Assembly: GCA_902580135.1 (NCBI GenBank)
Contig: CACHJL010000008.1
Coordinates: 1-40,407, forward strand
Direction: 5' to 3'
Source of the DNA: an uncultured Pelagibacteraceae bacterium
GTDB taxonomy: Bacteria; Pseudomonadota; Alphaproteobacteria; Pelagibacterales; Pelagibacteraceae
Length of the DNA: 40,407 bases
Positions within the stretch are counted from its first letter, which is position 1; the number at the start of each line of letters is the position of its first letter. The position numbers were made by a program, and so were the translations under genes. Shown piece by piece: positions 16,141-24,839 of the stretch. Below the pieces are notes generated by a model that searched no databases, was not told the DNA's origin, and worked only from the letters and a program-made list of their open reading frames with translations.

Positions 16141-16634
16141 TTGAAAGAATTATAAAACCAATACCTATAACGACTGAAAACTTTTCTAAATTTGGAGATA
16201 TGATAACAACTGAAAATATTAAACCTCTTGAGATAAATAATGGTTATGCAAAAAGATTTGATGAAATAGCAAAATTAGATACTTCAAGTGAAAATGGCCA
16301 AACTACAATAAGTATTTTTTCTGCATTAAAAAGATCCTTTCCAATGAAAATTGATATGATGGAAAAACATCCATTAGGAAGTCAAGCCTTTATACCTATG
16401 AAAGAAACAACTTTTTTAACTTTTGTAGCTCCTAAAGGTGATAAACCTAACTTAGAAAAAGTTGAATCTTTTATAGTTCCTAAAGGGAAAGGAGTAAATT
16501 ACAAAGCTGGTGTTTGGCATTTCCCATTGATATCTACTGAGGATATGGATTTTCTTGTTGTTGATAGAAAAGGATCTGGAGATAATCTTGTTATTGAAAA
16601 TTTAAAAAAAGAAGAAATAATATTAAAATATTAA
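16137..16634 (+). CDS. allA: ureidoglycolate lyase
   Basis: A 165-residue AllA-family cupin-fold enzyme that splits ureidoglycolate into glyoxylate and urea. Diagnostic segments are MEKHPLGSQAFIPM, GKGVNYKAGVWHFPL and DFLVVDRKGSGDNL, all close to the family consensus. Together with puuE and alc it completes conversion of allantoin to glyoxylate plus two urea. The stop codon interlocks with that of the convergent aldehyde dehydrogenase (shared TTAA, 16631-16634). Confidence 0.94.
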   Translation: MIERIIKPIPITTENFSKFGDMITTENIKPLEINNGYAKRFDEIAKLDTSSENGQTTISIFSALKRSFPMKIDMMEKHPLGSQAFIPMKETTFLTFVAPKGDKPNLEKVESFIVPKGKGVNYKAGVWHFPLISTEDMDFLVVDRKGSGDNLVIENLKKEEIILKY

Positions 16635-18061
16635 TTAAACCCACCAACTGATTTTACTTCGAGAAACTCAATTAAACCTTCTAATCCTGCTTCTCGACCG
16701 ATACCAGAATGTTTATATCCTCCAAATGGTGATGCTCCATCAATTCCAACACCATTGACATCTACCATTCCTGATCTTAATTTTCTCGCAACTCTTTTAA
16801 TTTTGTCCTTATCCTGAGTTTGAATGTAGTTTGTTAATCCATATGGAGTATCGTTAGCAATTTTAACAGCTTCCTCTTCATTCTCGAAAGGTATGATAGA
16901 TAAAACAGGTCCAAATATTTCAGTTCTTGCTATTTCCATTTGATTATTTACATCTGTAAATACAGTTGGTTTTACATAATAGCCTTTTTCTAGACCTTCG
17001 GGTTTCCCAACACCTCCTGCAACTAATTTAGCACCTTCATCAATTCCCTTTTGAATTAAAGTTTGAATTTTATTAAATTGAGTTTCAGAAATTACTGGTC
17101 CTATATGGTTTCCATTTTTATTTGGACTGTCTACTTTAGTTTTATTTGCAAATTCTCTTACTTTTTCAATAGTTTCATTATAAATTGATTTTTCAACCAA
17201 CATTCTAGTAGGTGCGTTACAAGACTGTCCTGAATTTCTAAAACATCTTTGAACACTCCAAGATATTGCATCTGGTCCGGCATCTTTAAATACAATATTT
17301 GCTCCTTTTCCTCCTAGTTCTAAACTTATTCTTTTAAAATCTTTTGCTGCATTTTGAGAAATTAAAGCACCAGCTCTGGTCGATCCAGTAAATGAGATCA
17401 TGTCTATATCAGGGTGGCTTGTCAAAGCATCTCCGGTTACCGCACCATCACCGTTTACTAAATTAAAAACACCTTTTGGAAAACCAGCATCATGCATCAT
17501 TTCTGCTAATAACATTGATGATAAAGGTGCAATTTCGGACGGCTTTAAAACTACCGTACATCCAGCAGCTAGTGCTGGAATTACTTTTAAATTGACTTGA
17601 TTAATTGGCCAATTCCAAGGTGTAATTAATGCGCATACGCCTTTAGGTTCATATAAAATAGTTTGGTTTTTTTCTTCATCTAAAGTTTTTTCAAATTTAA
17701 AATTTTTTAAAATATTTTTAAATGATTTTATGTGACTGGCTCCTGTTTTTGTTTGAAGTTCTGTTGAAAAATCAATTGGTGCACCCATTTCAAGAGAAAT
17801 GGTTTTTGCCATTTGATCCCAATTATTTTTGTAAATCTCATATAATTTTTCAAAAAGGTTAAGTCTTTCCTCTTTTGTGGTAAAACCCCAAGTTTCAAAA
17901 GCTTTTTTCGCTGATATTACAGCTGCATCAACATCCTTTTTTCCTCCAAGTGAAATTTCAGCACAAGGCTCTTCTGTTGCTGGGTTAATTACTGCAAATG
18001 ATCTTGGTTCTATTGGAGACACCCATTGTCCATTAATATAAAAATTTTTTTTATCCTGCAT
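16631..18061 (-). CDS. NAD(P)-dependent aldehyde dehydrogenase
   Basis: A 476-residue aldehyde dehydrogenase with N150 in the TPWNWP motif, E249 in LELGGKG and catalytic C281 in NSGQSCNAP. FTGSTRAG (cofactor loop) and EIFGPVLSI are also present. Substrate is not readable from motifs. It lies 20 bases downstream of an agmatinase-family gene on the same strand, so a role in guanidino or amino aldehyde oxidation (for example 4-guanidinobutyraldehyde or 4-aminobutyraldehyde) is a reasonable inference. It converges on the allantoin unit. Confidence 0.93.
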   Translation of the reverse strand: MQDKKNFYINGQWVSPIEPRSFAVINPATEEPCAEISLGGKKDVDAAVISAKKAFETWGFTTKEERLNLFEKLYEIYKNNWDQMAKTISLEMGAPIDFSTELQTKTGASHIKSFKNILKNFKFEKTLDEEKNQTILYEPKGVCALITPWNWPINQVNLKVIPALAAGCTVVLKPSEIAPLSSMLLAEMMHDAGFPKGVFNLVNGDGAVTGDALTSHPDIDMISFTGSTRAGALISQNAAKDFKRISLELGGKGANIVFKDAGPDAISWSVQRCFRNSGQSCNAPTRMLVEKSIYNETIEKVREFANKTKVDSPNKNGNHIGPVISETQFNKIQTLIQKGIDEGAKLVAGGVGKPEGLEKGYYVKPTVFTDVNNQMEIARTEIFGPVLSIIPFENEEEAVKIANDTPYGLTNYIQTQDKDKIKRVARKLRSGMVDVNGVGIDGASPFGGYKHSGIGREAGLEGLIEFLEVKSVGGFN

Positions 18062-18081
18062 AATTTAAATTTATCCTATAG

Positions 18082-19041
18082 TTATTTTTTTGCAAATAAA
18101 TTGGTTAATTCAAAAACAATTGTTGCTGCAGCCAACGAGGTGACTTCTGCATGATCATAAGCTGGTGCAACTTCTACAACATCAGCTGAAATAAGATTTA
18201 ATCCTGACAAACCTCTTATAACATTAACCATTTCTCTTGTGGTCATGCCTGCAATCTCTGGCGTTCCAGTTCCTGGGGCGAATGCTGGGTCTAAGACATC
18301 AATATCAATTGATAAATAAAGAGCATTGTCTCCTACCCTTTTTCTAATTCTTTCGGCAATTTTGTCTGTACCTTCAGTTTGAAAGTCATCACAATGTATT
18401 ATTTTAAAACCAAAACTTTCATCATTCTTAAGATCATCTCTACTGTACAATGGACCTCTTATTCCTACATGCATTGAAGCATCATCTAAAAATAAATTTT
18501 CTTCTCTTGCTCTTCTAAAAGGTGTCCCATGAGTATACGGAGCACCAAAATAAGTATCCCAAGTATCTAGATGAGCATCAAAATGTACTAAAGAAACTGG
18601 ACCTTTATTTTTTTTATTTGCAGCTCTTAACAAAGGAACGGCGATAGTATGATCGCCACCTAAACTAATAATTCCACCTACTTTATTCAAAAGATCAGTT
18701 GCGGCAACTTCGATCTGTTTAATTGCTTCATCTATATTAAATGGATTACAGGCGATATCACCTGCATCAGCAACTTGTTGAACCTTAAAAGGTTCTACAT
18801 CATAATTTGGATGATAGTTTGTTCTTAAATGTCTAGAAGCTTGTCTAATACTTTGCGGTCCAAACCTTGCACCAGGTCTATAACTAGTTCCGGAGTCAAA
18901 AGGTACGCCAACTATTGCAACATCACAGTTTTCAACATCTCTTAATTCAGGTAATCTAGCAAAGGTATTTGGTCCAGCATATCTAGGAACTTTTGTTCCA
19001 CTTAATGGCTGAATTGGTTCTTTATTTCTTTCTTTTTTCAT
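18082..19041 (-). CDS. agmatinase-family ureohydrolase
   Basis: A 319-residue member of the arginase/agmatinase superfamily that hydrolyses a guanidino group to urea using two metal ions (Mn, or Ni in some members). All metal ligands are present: H131 (GGDHTI), D155/H157/D159 (FDAHLDTWD) and D246/D248 (SIDIDVLDP). The segment YTHGTPFRRAREE is typical of a broad subfamily annotated as agmatinase that also includes guanidinobutyrase and related amidinohydrolases. The substrate is therefore open: agmatine, 4-guanidinobutyrate or free guanidine. It is followed by the aldehyde dehydrogenase in the same unit and is divergent from the metallopeptidase gene. Confidence 0.88.
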   Translation of the reverse strand: MKKERNKEPIQPLSGTKVPRYAGPNTFARLPELRDVENCDVAIVGVPFDSGTSYRPGARFGPQSIRQASRHLRTNYHPNYDVEPFKVQQVADAGDIACNPFNIDEAIKQIEVAATDLLNKVGGIISLGGDHTIAVPLLRAANKKNKGPVSLVHFDAHLDTWDTYFGAPYTHGTPFRRAREENLFLDDASMHVGIRGPLYSRDDLKNDESFGFKIIHCDDFQTEGTDKIAERIRKRVGDNALYLSIDIDVLDPAFAPGTGTPEIAGMTTREMVNVIRGLSGLNLISADVVEVAPAYDHAEVTSLAAATIVFELTNLFAKK

Positions 19042-19055
19042 TTTATAAAAAACTA

Positions 19056-19069
19056 AGATAATATTATCT
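19056..19069. promoter_or_regulatory. 14-bp perfect palindrome between divergent genes
   Basis: AGATAATATTATCT is its own reverse complement and lies in the 53-base gap between the divergent ureohydrolase and metallopeptidase genes. It could be a regulator's operator or simply an AT-rich -10 region usable in either direction. There is no direct evidence for a bound factor. Confidence 0.3.
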
Positions 19070-19094
19070 AAACGATTTCGTCTATATTTATTTA

Positions 19095-19823
19095 ATGAGA
19101 TTATTATTAATTTTACTTCTAACTTTACAGATAAACTCTTTAAAAGCTGATGAAATTTTTAATCTATTAAAAATTCCAAATTTAGATGTTTATAAATTAA
19201 ATAATTCAAATGGTTTAAAATATTTAAATACAAAAAAAAGTTTTAAAATTGGTTTTGAGAATAATATTAAATGTAACAAAGTAAATAAAAAAAATTTAGA
19301 TGAAAAATTTAATTTAATTTCAAAAAATCTATCTATATATGAAAAAGATTTTTTAAATAAAATTAATTTAAGATTTATAGTTTTATGTGAAAAACTTTAT
19401 ATCTCTGAAATTGGTACTGCAGGAATACCTGATCACAAAAAAAGAACATTGATTTTAGATATAAATTTTAACAAAAAATATTTTGAAAGAGTAATACACC
19501 ATGAGGTTTTTCACATGATTCATAATAGCTTTGAGAATATTTTTAATGAAGAAATTTGGTCAAATTTTAATGATAAAGCTTTTGAATATGCAGAATGTTC
19601 AACATGTTCTGACCGTTTAGGTTTAGACCTTTATGATAAAACAAATGGTTTTCTTACTGAGTATTCTAAGTCAATTGCATCAGAAGATATGGCTGAAGTT
19701 TTTTCTTTTATAATGACAGATAAATTAAAAATAAAAAATATCGCAAAAAAAGACTCCATATTATCTAATAAAATAGAATTTATAAAAAATGGTATAAAAA
19801 AAATTGAAAATTTTAAATTGTAA
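19095..19823 (+). CDS. secreted putative zinc metallopeptidase (HExxH)
   Basis: A 242-residue protein with an N-terminal signal peptide (hydrophobic core residues 2-12, likely cleavage near A18). The zinc motif HEVFH is at 136-140, and SEDMAEVFSF (196-205) downstream offers a glutamate as third ligand, the gluzincin arrangement. Two close Cys (CSTC, 168-171) may form a disulphide or bind metal. The family is not one I can name. The substrate is unknown, and it should act in the periplasm. Its stop shares a base with the start of the cyclophilin gene (TAATG), linking it to a folding factor. Confidence 0.75.
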   Translation: MRLLLILLLTLQINSLKADEIFNLLKIPNLDVYKLNNSNGLKYLNTKKSFKIGFENNIKCNKVNKKNLDEKFNLISKNLSIYEKDFLNKINLRFIVLCEKLYISEIGTAGIPDHKKRTLILDINFNKKYFERVIHHEVFHMIHNSFENIFNEEIWSNFNDKAFEYAECSTCSDRLGLDLYDKTNGFLTEYSKSIASEDMAEVFSFIMTDKLKIKNIAKKDSILSNKIEFIKNGIKKIENFKL

Positions 19824-20467
19824 TGATTAAAAAAATAAAAACATCAGTTTCTGAAAAAATATTATTTATATTTTTAATTTTACTAGGAGTTTTTTCTTTT
19901 AGTTTTTTTTTTATAATAAACAATAAATGTCTTTTTGTAAAAAATGTTGATCCTGAAAAAATTCAATTTACCAATCGAAAAAATATTGCAATTATGAATG
20001 TAGAATGTGGAAACGTTATTATAGAACTTAATCCCAAACTTTCACCTAATGCTGTCGAAAGATTTAAATATCTAATACAAAATGAATCTTATAATCGTTC
20101 AGCTTTTTATAAAGTTATAGAAGATACTCTTATACAAGCAGGTGATCTGGAATTTGGAAATATTGATAACATTAATTATTACAAAGTTGGAAGTGGGAAA
20201 TCTGGTTTGGGCACTTTAAAATCGGAACTTAATGAAAGTTTTAAGTTTGATGAAGGAAGCGTAGTATTTGCTAGAAATGAACAATTTAACACTGAAGATA
20301 GTGAATTTTTTATAACATTAAAAAAAATTCCTTTATATGTTGGTGAATATACTCCCATTGGAAAAGTAATTTATGGACTAGATGCTTTAAAAAAAATTAA
20401 AGTTGGGAACAAAGTACAATATGTTTTAAGGCCAGATTTTATTAATTATTTCAAATTACTTGAATAG
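19823..20467 (+). CDS. membrane-anchored cyclophilin-type peptidyl-prolyl isomerase
   Basis: A 214-residue protein with one N-terminal membrane anchor (about residues 13-32) and a periplasmic cyclophilin domain. Recognisable segments are GNVIIELNPKLSPNAVERF, FYKVIEDTLIQAGD and GSVVFARNEQFNTEDSEFFI. The arginine essential for catalysis in classical cyclophilins (FHR motif) is lysine here (K97), and the usual SQFFI reads SEFFI. It may be a low-activity or chaperone-like isomerase. It is coupled by TAATG to the metallopeptidase gene, and its 3' end overlaps a possible small gene on the other strand. Confidence 0.88.
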   Translation: MIKKIKTSVSEKILFIFLILLGVFSFSFFFIINNKCLFVKNVDPEKIQFTNRKNIAIMNVECGNVIIELNPKLSPNAVERFKYLIQNESYNRSAFYKVIEDTLIQAGDLEFGNIDNINYYKVGSGKSGLGTLKSELNESFKFDEGSVVFARNEQFNTEDSEFFITLKKIPLYVGEYTPIGKVIYGLDALKKIKVGNKVQYVLRPDFINYFKLLE

Positions 20468-20584
20468 GACTATCAAAAATACAATAATTATAGCCGTTCC
20501 ATAATAATACGGCATCTTTTTTTTCCAAGATATTAAAATATCTGATGCATTTTTCATTTGTTTTTTTGTTAATTTTTTTTTCAT
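20456..20584 (-). CDS. possible 42-aa single-helix membrane peptide
   Basis: ATG at 20584 to a TAA ending at 20456 encodes 42 residues: a basic N-terminus (MKKKLTKKQMKNASDILISW), then GTAIIIVFLIVLF as a hydrophobic segment. It starts 6 bases after the fadN-type stop on the same strand and overlaps the 3' end of the convergent cyclophilin gene by 12 bases. No Shine-Dalgarno is seen, but most genes here lack one. Otherwise the 120-base gap would be unusually large for this window. Recorded as possible only. Confidence 0.4.
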   Translation of the reverse strand: MKKKLTKKQMKNASDILISWKKKMPYYYGTAIIIVFLIVLFK

Positions 20585-20590
20585 AAATTA

Positions 20591-22813
20591 TTAATTTACT
20601 AAGGGTTTGCCGGTAGCCAAAGTATGTTTAATCCTTTCTTGAGTTTTGTTACTTTCTATAAGTTTCATAAAGGCATTCAGTTCTAATTTATACAGGTCAT
20701 CTTCGCACAGTTCCTTGTCAATATCAGTTTCTCCTCCACTTAAAACATTGGCTAATTCTTTTCCAACTTCCAAACCATGATCTAAAATAACTTTATCGTT
20801 ATAAAGTTTTTCTAAAAGCTTAATCATTTTTTCTTTAAGAGGCTTTCCAGATAATTTAAATTTACACTCCTTAGGTGGAGAAAATTCTTTATTATTCTCT
20901 AAAATTTCTTTTGAAATAGATAGCAATCTATTTCTACTCATTATTTTTTTATCTTCGGGTTTTAAATATTTTAAAGGCTCAGCTTCTATTGCTGAGGTAG
21001 CTGTTTTAGCATAACCAATAATATCAAATACTTTTAATGGCGCATAATCTGGATCATTTTTTGCTTCTTCAGTTTGTGACCATCTCCATAGCATTTCCTT
21101 GCAACCTCCTCCTGCTGGGATTAAACCAACAATAGTCTCTACAAGGCCAACTACTATATTAGTATGTGATACAACAAAATTACTTTGACAAAGAACTTCA
21201 AAACCTCCTCCAAGAGCCAAACCAGAAGGTGCTGATATTACAGGATACTTCGAATACTTTAGATGTTTGCAGGTTTCCTGAAAATATCTTACGAATTTCT
21301 CAATAGATCTAAAATCTCCTTTTTTAGCAAAGTCCATTGTATATGATAAATTAACACCTGCTGAAAATTGCATTGCTTCATTAATTATTATTAATGGTTT
21401 ATCAGTCGCATTTTTTAAACTATCCATAGAATCATAATCCAGTGCATTAGCTTTTGTTGTGAATTCAACAATATTAAAATCATTGAATCTATAAATTTCG
21501 GCTGAGTTATTTTTGTCTACTTTTGTCGCTTGAGGTTTAATTTTACCAAGTGTTTCTAAATCAGTATATAATTGTCTTCCACCATAAAAATTTTCATCTT
21601 TTGTTTTTGAAAGATTTTCTAAAAATTTATTATTTTCATAAGATTCAATTTTTTCAAAGAAATTTTTAACTCCTATTTCTTTTAATATTTCAAAAGGGCC
21701 TTTGGTCCAATTAAAACCTAATCTCATAGCCTCATCAATATCATTAAATTTATCAGTAATTCCTGGAACCAATGAAGATGCATATTTAATTATTTTAGAA
21801 ATAACTGACCAAGCATATTCTCCAAATTTATCTTTTCTGTTAATCAAATTTACAATATCCATTTTTTCTGATCCTAAGTTAAATTTTTTTGAAATAGAAT
21901 ATTCTCCAGTTTCTAAATTAATTCCTTCTAAAACTTTTTTATTGTCAGTTTTATTCATTCTATAAAAACCACCTTTACCTTTTCTTCCTGTGTAACCAGT
22001 TTCTATAAGTTTTTTGACTAATGGTATTTCTTTTGCAACTTCTTGAAATTCATCATTTTCAGGTAGTTCTTTAATAAAACTTTTCAAAACATCAGCCATC
22101 AAATCTATTCCAATTAAATCATACAAACCAAAAACTCCAGTTTTTGGTATTCCCATTGGTCTGCCAAAAACCGCATCGGCTTCTTCAATTGTTAGTTTCA
22201 TTTTAAACGCTTCAGTCATTGCAATTTGCATAGCGTAAACACCTATTCTATTTCCGAGGAAACCTGGTGTATCATTACAAATCAACGTTCCTTTTCCTAA
22301 ATCATTTTCACAAAATTTTTTTAAAGAGTTTATTTTATTTAAATCGTTATTTTCACTTTTAACTATTTCTAAAAGATCCATATACCTAACAGGATTAAAG
22401 AAATGAGTAATACAAAAATCTTTTTTTTCTTCTTCTGAAAGTTTTTCAGATAAAACTTTAATTGGAATTGATGACGTGTTAGAAGATACTATTGATCCAG
22501 ATTTTCTTTCTTTAAATATTTTTTCGTAAATATTGTGTTTTATATCTATTCTTTCAACAACAGCTTCTACAATCCAATCTGCTTCACTAACTTCTTTGAA
22601 GTCATCATTAATATTCCCAACATTAATATTATTTATTTTTGACTTATCTATTAGTAAAGGTGGTCTTGATTTTAAAATTCTTTCTCTTGCTTTTTCGCTT
22701 ATATCGGTAGTTAAATCTAATAAAACTACTGGAATATTAGCATTACAAAGTTGCGCAGCTATACCACTGCCCATTGTTCCAGAACCAATAACAACAACTT
22801 TTTTAATTTCCAT
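20591..22813 (-). CDS. bifunctional 3-hydroxyacyl-CoA dehydrogenase / enoyl-CoA hydratase (FadN type)
   Basis: A 740-residue fusion with the dehydrogenase domain first: Rossmann motif VVVIGSGTMGSGIAAQL (residues 6-22) and the catalytic H137 in THFFNP. The C-terminal crotonase domain keeps both catalytic glutamates (GGGFEVLC and GLVETIVGLIPAGGG). This order is the reverse of FadB/FadJ and matches FadN-like proteins. It would hydrate enoyl-CoA and oxidise 3-hydroxyacyl-CoA in acyl-CoA breakdown. Its start overlaps the end of the ABC ATPase gene by 11 bases, so an acyl-CoA step is cotranscribed with an ABC importer. A thiolase that could finish the cycle is encoded at 34717-35841. Confidence 0.92.
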   Translation of the reverse strand: MEIKKVVVIGSGTMGSGIAAQLCNANIPVVLLDLTTDISEKARERILKSRPPLLIDKSKINNINVGNINDDFKEVSEADWIVEAVVERIDIKHNIYEKIFKERKSGSIVSSNTSSIPIKVLSEKLSEEEKKDFCITHFFNPVRYMDLLEIVKSENNDLNKINSLKKFCENDLGKGTLICNDTPGFLGNRIGVYAMQIAMTEAFKMKLTIEEADAVFGRPMGIPKTGVFGLYDLIGIDLMADVLKSFIKELPENDEFQEVAKEIPLVKKLIETGYTGRKGKGGFYRMNKTDNKKVLEGINLETGEYSISKKFNLGSEKMDIVNLINRKDKFGEYAWSVISKIIKYASSLVPGITDKFNDIDEAMRLGFNWTKGPFEILKEIGVKNFFEKIESYENNKFLENLSKTKDENFYGGRQLYTDLETLGKIKPQATKVDKNNSAEIYRFNDFNIVEFTTKANALDYDSMDSLKNATDKPLIIINEAMQFSAGVNLSYTMDFAKKGDFRSIEKFVRYFQETCKHLKYSKYPVISAPSGLALGGGFEVLCQSNFVVSHTNIVVGLVETIVGLIPAGGGCKEMLWRWSQTEEAKNDPDYAPLKVFDIIGYAKTATSAIEAEPLKYLKPEDKKIMSRNRLLSISKEILENNKEFSPPKECKFKLSGKPLKEKMIKLLEKLYNDKVILDHGLEVGKELANVLSGGETDIDKELCEDDLYKLELNAFMKLIESNKTQERIKHTLATGKPLVN

Positions 22814-24836
22814 TTTGTTTCTTTTCTAAATCCTTAATGTTTATATGACATCTTATAGCATTTCCATTATCGCCAATTTGCCACGGTGGAGTTTCATTTT
22901 TACATTGATCACCTAGAAATCTTGGACAACGACCTTGGAAACAACATCCTTTTTCAGGAGGTTTATCTTCAACAATATCTTCTGCAACAAGTTTCGGTTT
23001 TATATCAGGATCAGGTTCTAAAACTGCACCTAACAAAACTTCTGTATAAGGATGCGATGGAAATTTATAAACATTTTTTGATGGTCCAATTTCACACAAT
23101 CGGCCTTGATATAAAACTGCAACTCTATCACTTATAGCTCTTACAACTGCAAGATCATGAGAAACAAAAATATAAGTAGTACCAAAATCTTCTTTCAATT
23201 TTTGAAGCAAATTAAGAACTGCTGCCTGCACAGATACATCAAGAGCTGAGGTAACTTCGTCACAAAGTATTATATCTGGTTTTGCTGCAAAAGCTCTTGC
23301 AACTGCTACTCTTTGTTTTTCGCCTCCAGATAATTGTCTAGGATATCTGCTCATATAAAATTTACCAAGTCTTACTTTTTCAAGAAGTTCAATGATGTTT
23401 TGTTTTAATTCTTCTCCAGATAAACCAAAATATAATTTTAAGGGCTGTGCAAGAATTTCTTCAACTGTATGATTTGGATTTAAAGACTCATCAGGATTTT
23501 GAAAAATTAATTGTATGGCTCTAAGGTCACTTGAATTTCTTTTCTTCACATCATTTGATAAAACCCTATCTTTATCAAATTTTATTTTACCTTCTTTAGT
23601 TCTAAGTAAACCAGCAATTGATTTTAAAATAGTTGACTTTCCGCTTCCTGACTCGCCAACAAGAGCTATTGTTTCTCCCTTATTAATATCAATATTAATA
23701 TCTTTTACTGTTGGATTTGTATCTGTTATTTTATTAAATATTTGGTCTAATAATTTTTGTTTTGCATAACTTATTGAAACATCAGTTAAATTTAATATTT
23801 CATTTACTTTGATATTTTTTTCATTTCTTTTTATATTTGATTGGTTTTCACTTTTCTGTTTAATTAATTTTTTATAATTAAAACATCTAACGCTTGTTTT
23901 TAATTCATTAATATACTCAAGATCAGGTGAATTTTTTTTGCATTTATCTTCTGCTAAATTACATCTATCATAAAAACTACACCCCTTTTTTTTGGTTCCT
24001 GGCTGAGGTTGGCTTCCTGGCATTGAGTCTGGTAGGCCAGCCAAAGATAATTTAGGAATAGATTTTAAAAGACCATAAGTATAGGGATGAATTGGTTGTT
24101 GTAAAATATCTCTTGTAGGTCCTTCTAAAACAATTTCTCCCGAATACATTACAATAATTCTATCACTAACTTGTGCTATAGCTCCAAGATCATGACTTAC
24201 ATAGACCATTGAAGTTCCAGTATCTTTTGCAATGAAATTTAAAAGTTCTAAAACATGTGCTTGTGTTGTTACATCCAAACCTGTTGTAGGTTCATCTAAT
24301 AAGAGTAAGTCTGGGTTCCCCGCTAAAGCCATGCCTACTGCAACTCGTTGTTGTTGACCACCAGATAGTTCATGAGGATATCTTAGTGCTATAGTTTCCG
24401 GAGAAGGAAGCCTAACTTTATTGAGTAATTCCGAAATTTTTTTATCCCTGTCATTCTTATTTAAACTTGTATGTAATTTTAATGCTTCATCTATTTGGTA
24501 ACCTATTTTTAAATTTGGAGTTAAAGATTGGCCTGCATTTTGAGGTATCATAGCTATTTTTCTTCCTCTAATTTTTTCTAACTCTCTATTATTCATATTA
24601 AGAAGGTTAGATGAGTTAAATATACATTCGCCTTCCATTTTATATAGACCTTGTTTAACATAACCCATCATTGCTAATGCAAGTGTACTTTTTCCAGATC
24701 CAGACTCTCCAACTATACCAACAGTCTCGCCTTTTTTTATATCTGTAGTGATGTTTTTAAGAATTGATATCTCATGACCCTTTTGACTTTTAAAACCTAC
24801 AGATAAATTTTTAACTTTTTGAATTATTTCTTCCAT
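22803..24836 (-). CDS. fused double ATP-binding protein of a dipeptide/oligopeptide-type ABC importer (DppD-DppF fusion)
   Basis: A 677-residue protein carrying two complete nucleotide-binding domains. Domain 1 has Walker A GESGSGKST (43-51) and signature LSGGQQQRVAVG. Domain 2 has a second GESGSGKST near 390 and signature LSGGEKQRVAVARA. Each ends with the cysteine-containing oligopeptide/dipeptide C-terminal extension (GCSFYDRCNLAEDKC and GCCFQGRCPRFLGDQC). The normally separate DppD and DppF are thus fused. It energises the DppB/DppC-like permeases encoded just upstream (3-base gap). Confidence 0.94.
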   Translation of the reverse strand: MEEIIQKVKNLSVGFKSQKGHEISILKNITTDIKKGETVGIVGESGSGKSTLALAMMGYVKQGLYKMEGECIFNSSNLLNMNNRELEKIRGRKIAMIPQNAGQSLTPNLKIGYQIDEALKLHTSLNKNDRDKKISELLNKVRLPSPETIALRYPHELSGGQQQRVAVGMALAGNPDLLLLDEPTTGLDVTTQAHVLELLNFIAKDTGTSMVYVSHDLGAIAQVSDRIIVMYSGEIVLEGPTRDILQQPIHPYTYGLLKSIPKLSLAGLPDSMPGSQPQPGTKKKGCSFYDRCNLAEDKCKKNSPDLEYINELKTSVRCFNYKKLIKQKSENQSNIKRNEKNIKVNEILNLTDVSISYAKQKLLDQIFNKITDTNPTVKDINIDINKGETIALVGESGSGKSTILKSIAGLLRTKEGKIKFDKDRVLSNDVKKRNSSDLRAIQLIFQNPDESLNPNHTVEEILAQPLKLYFGLSGEELKQNIIELLEKVRLGKFYMSRYPRQLSGGEKQRVAVARAFAAKPDIILCDEVTSALDVSVQAAVLNLLQKLKEDFGTTYIFVSHDLAVVRAISDRVAVLYQGRLCEIGPSKNVYKFPSHPYTEVLLGAVLEPDPDIKPKLVAEDIVEDKPPEKGCCFQGRCPRFLGDQCKNETPPWQIGDNGNAIRCHINIKDLEKKQNGN

Positions 24837-24839
24837 AAT

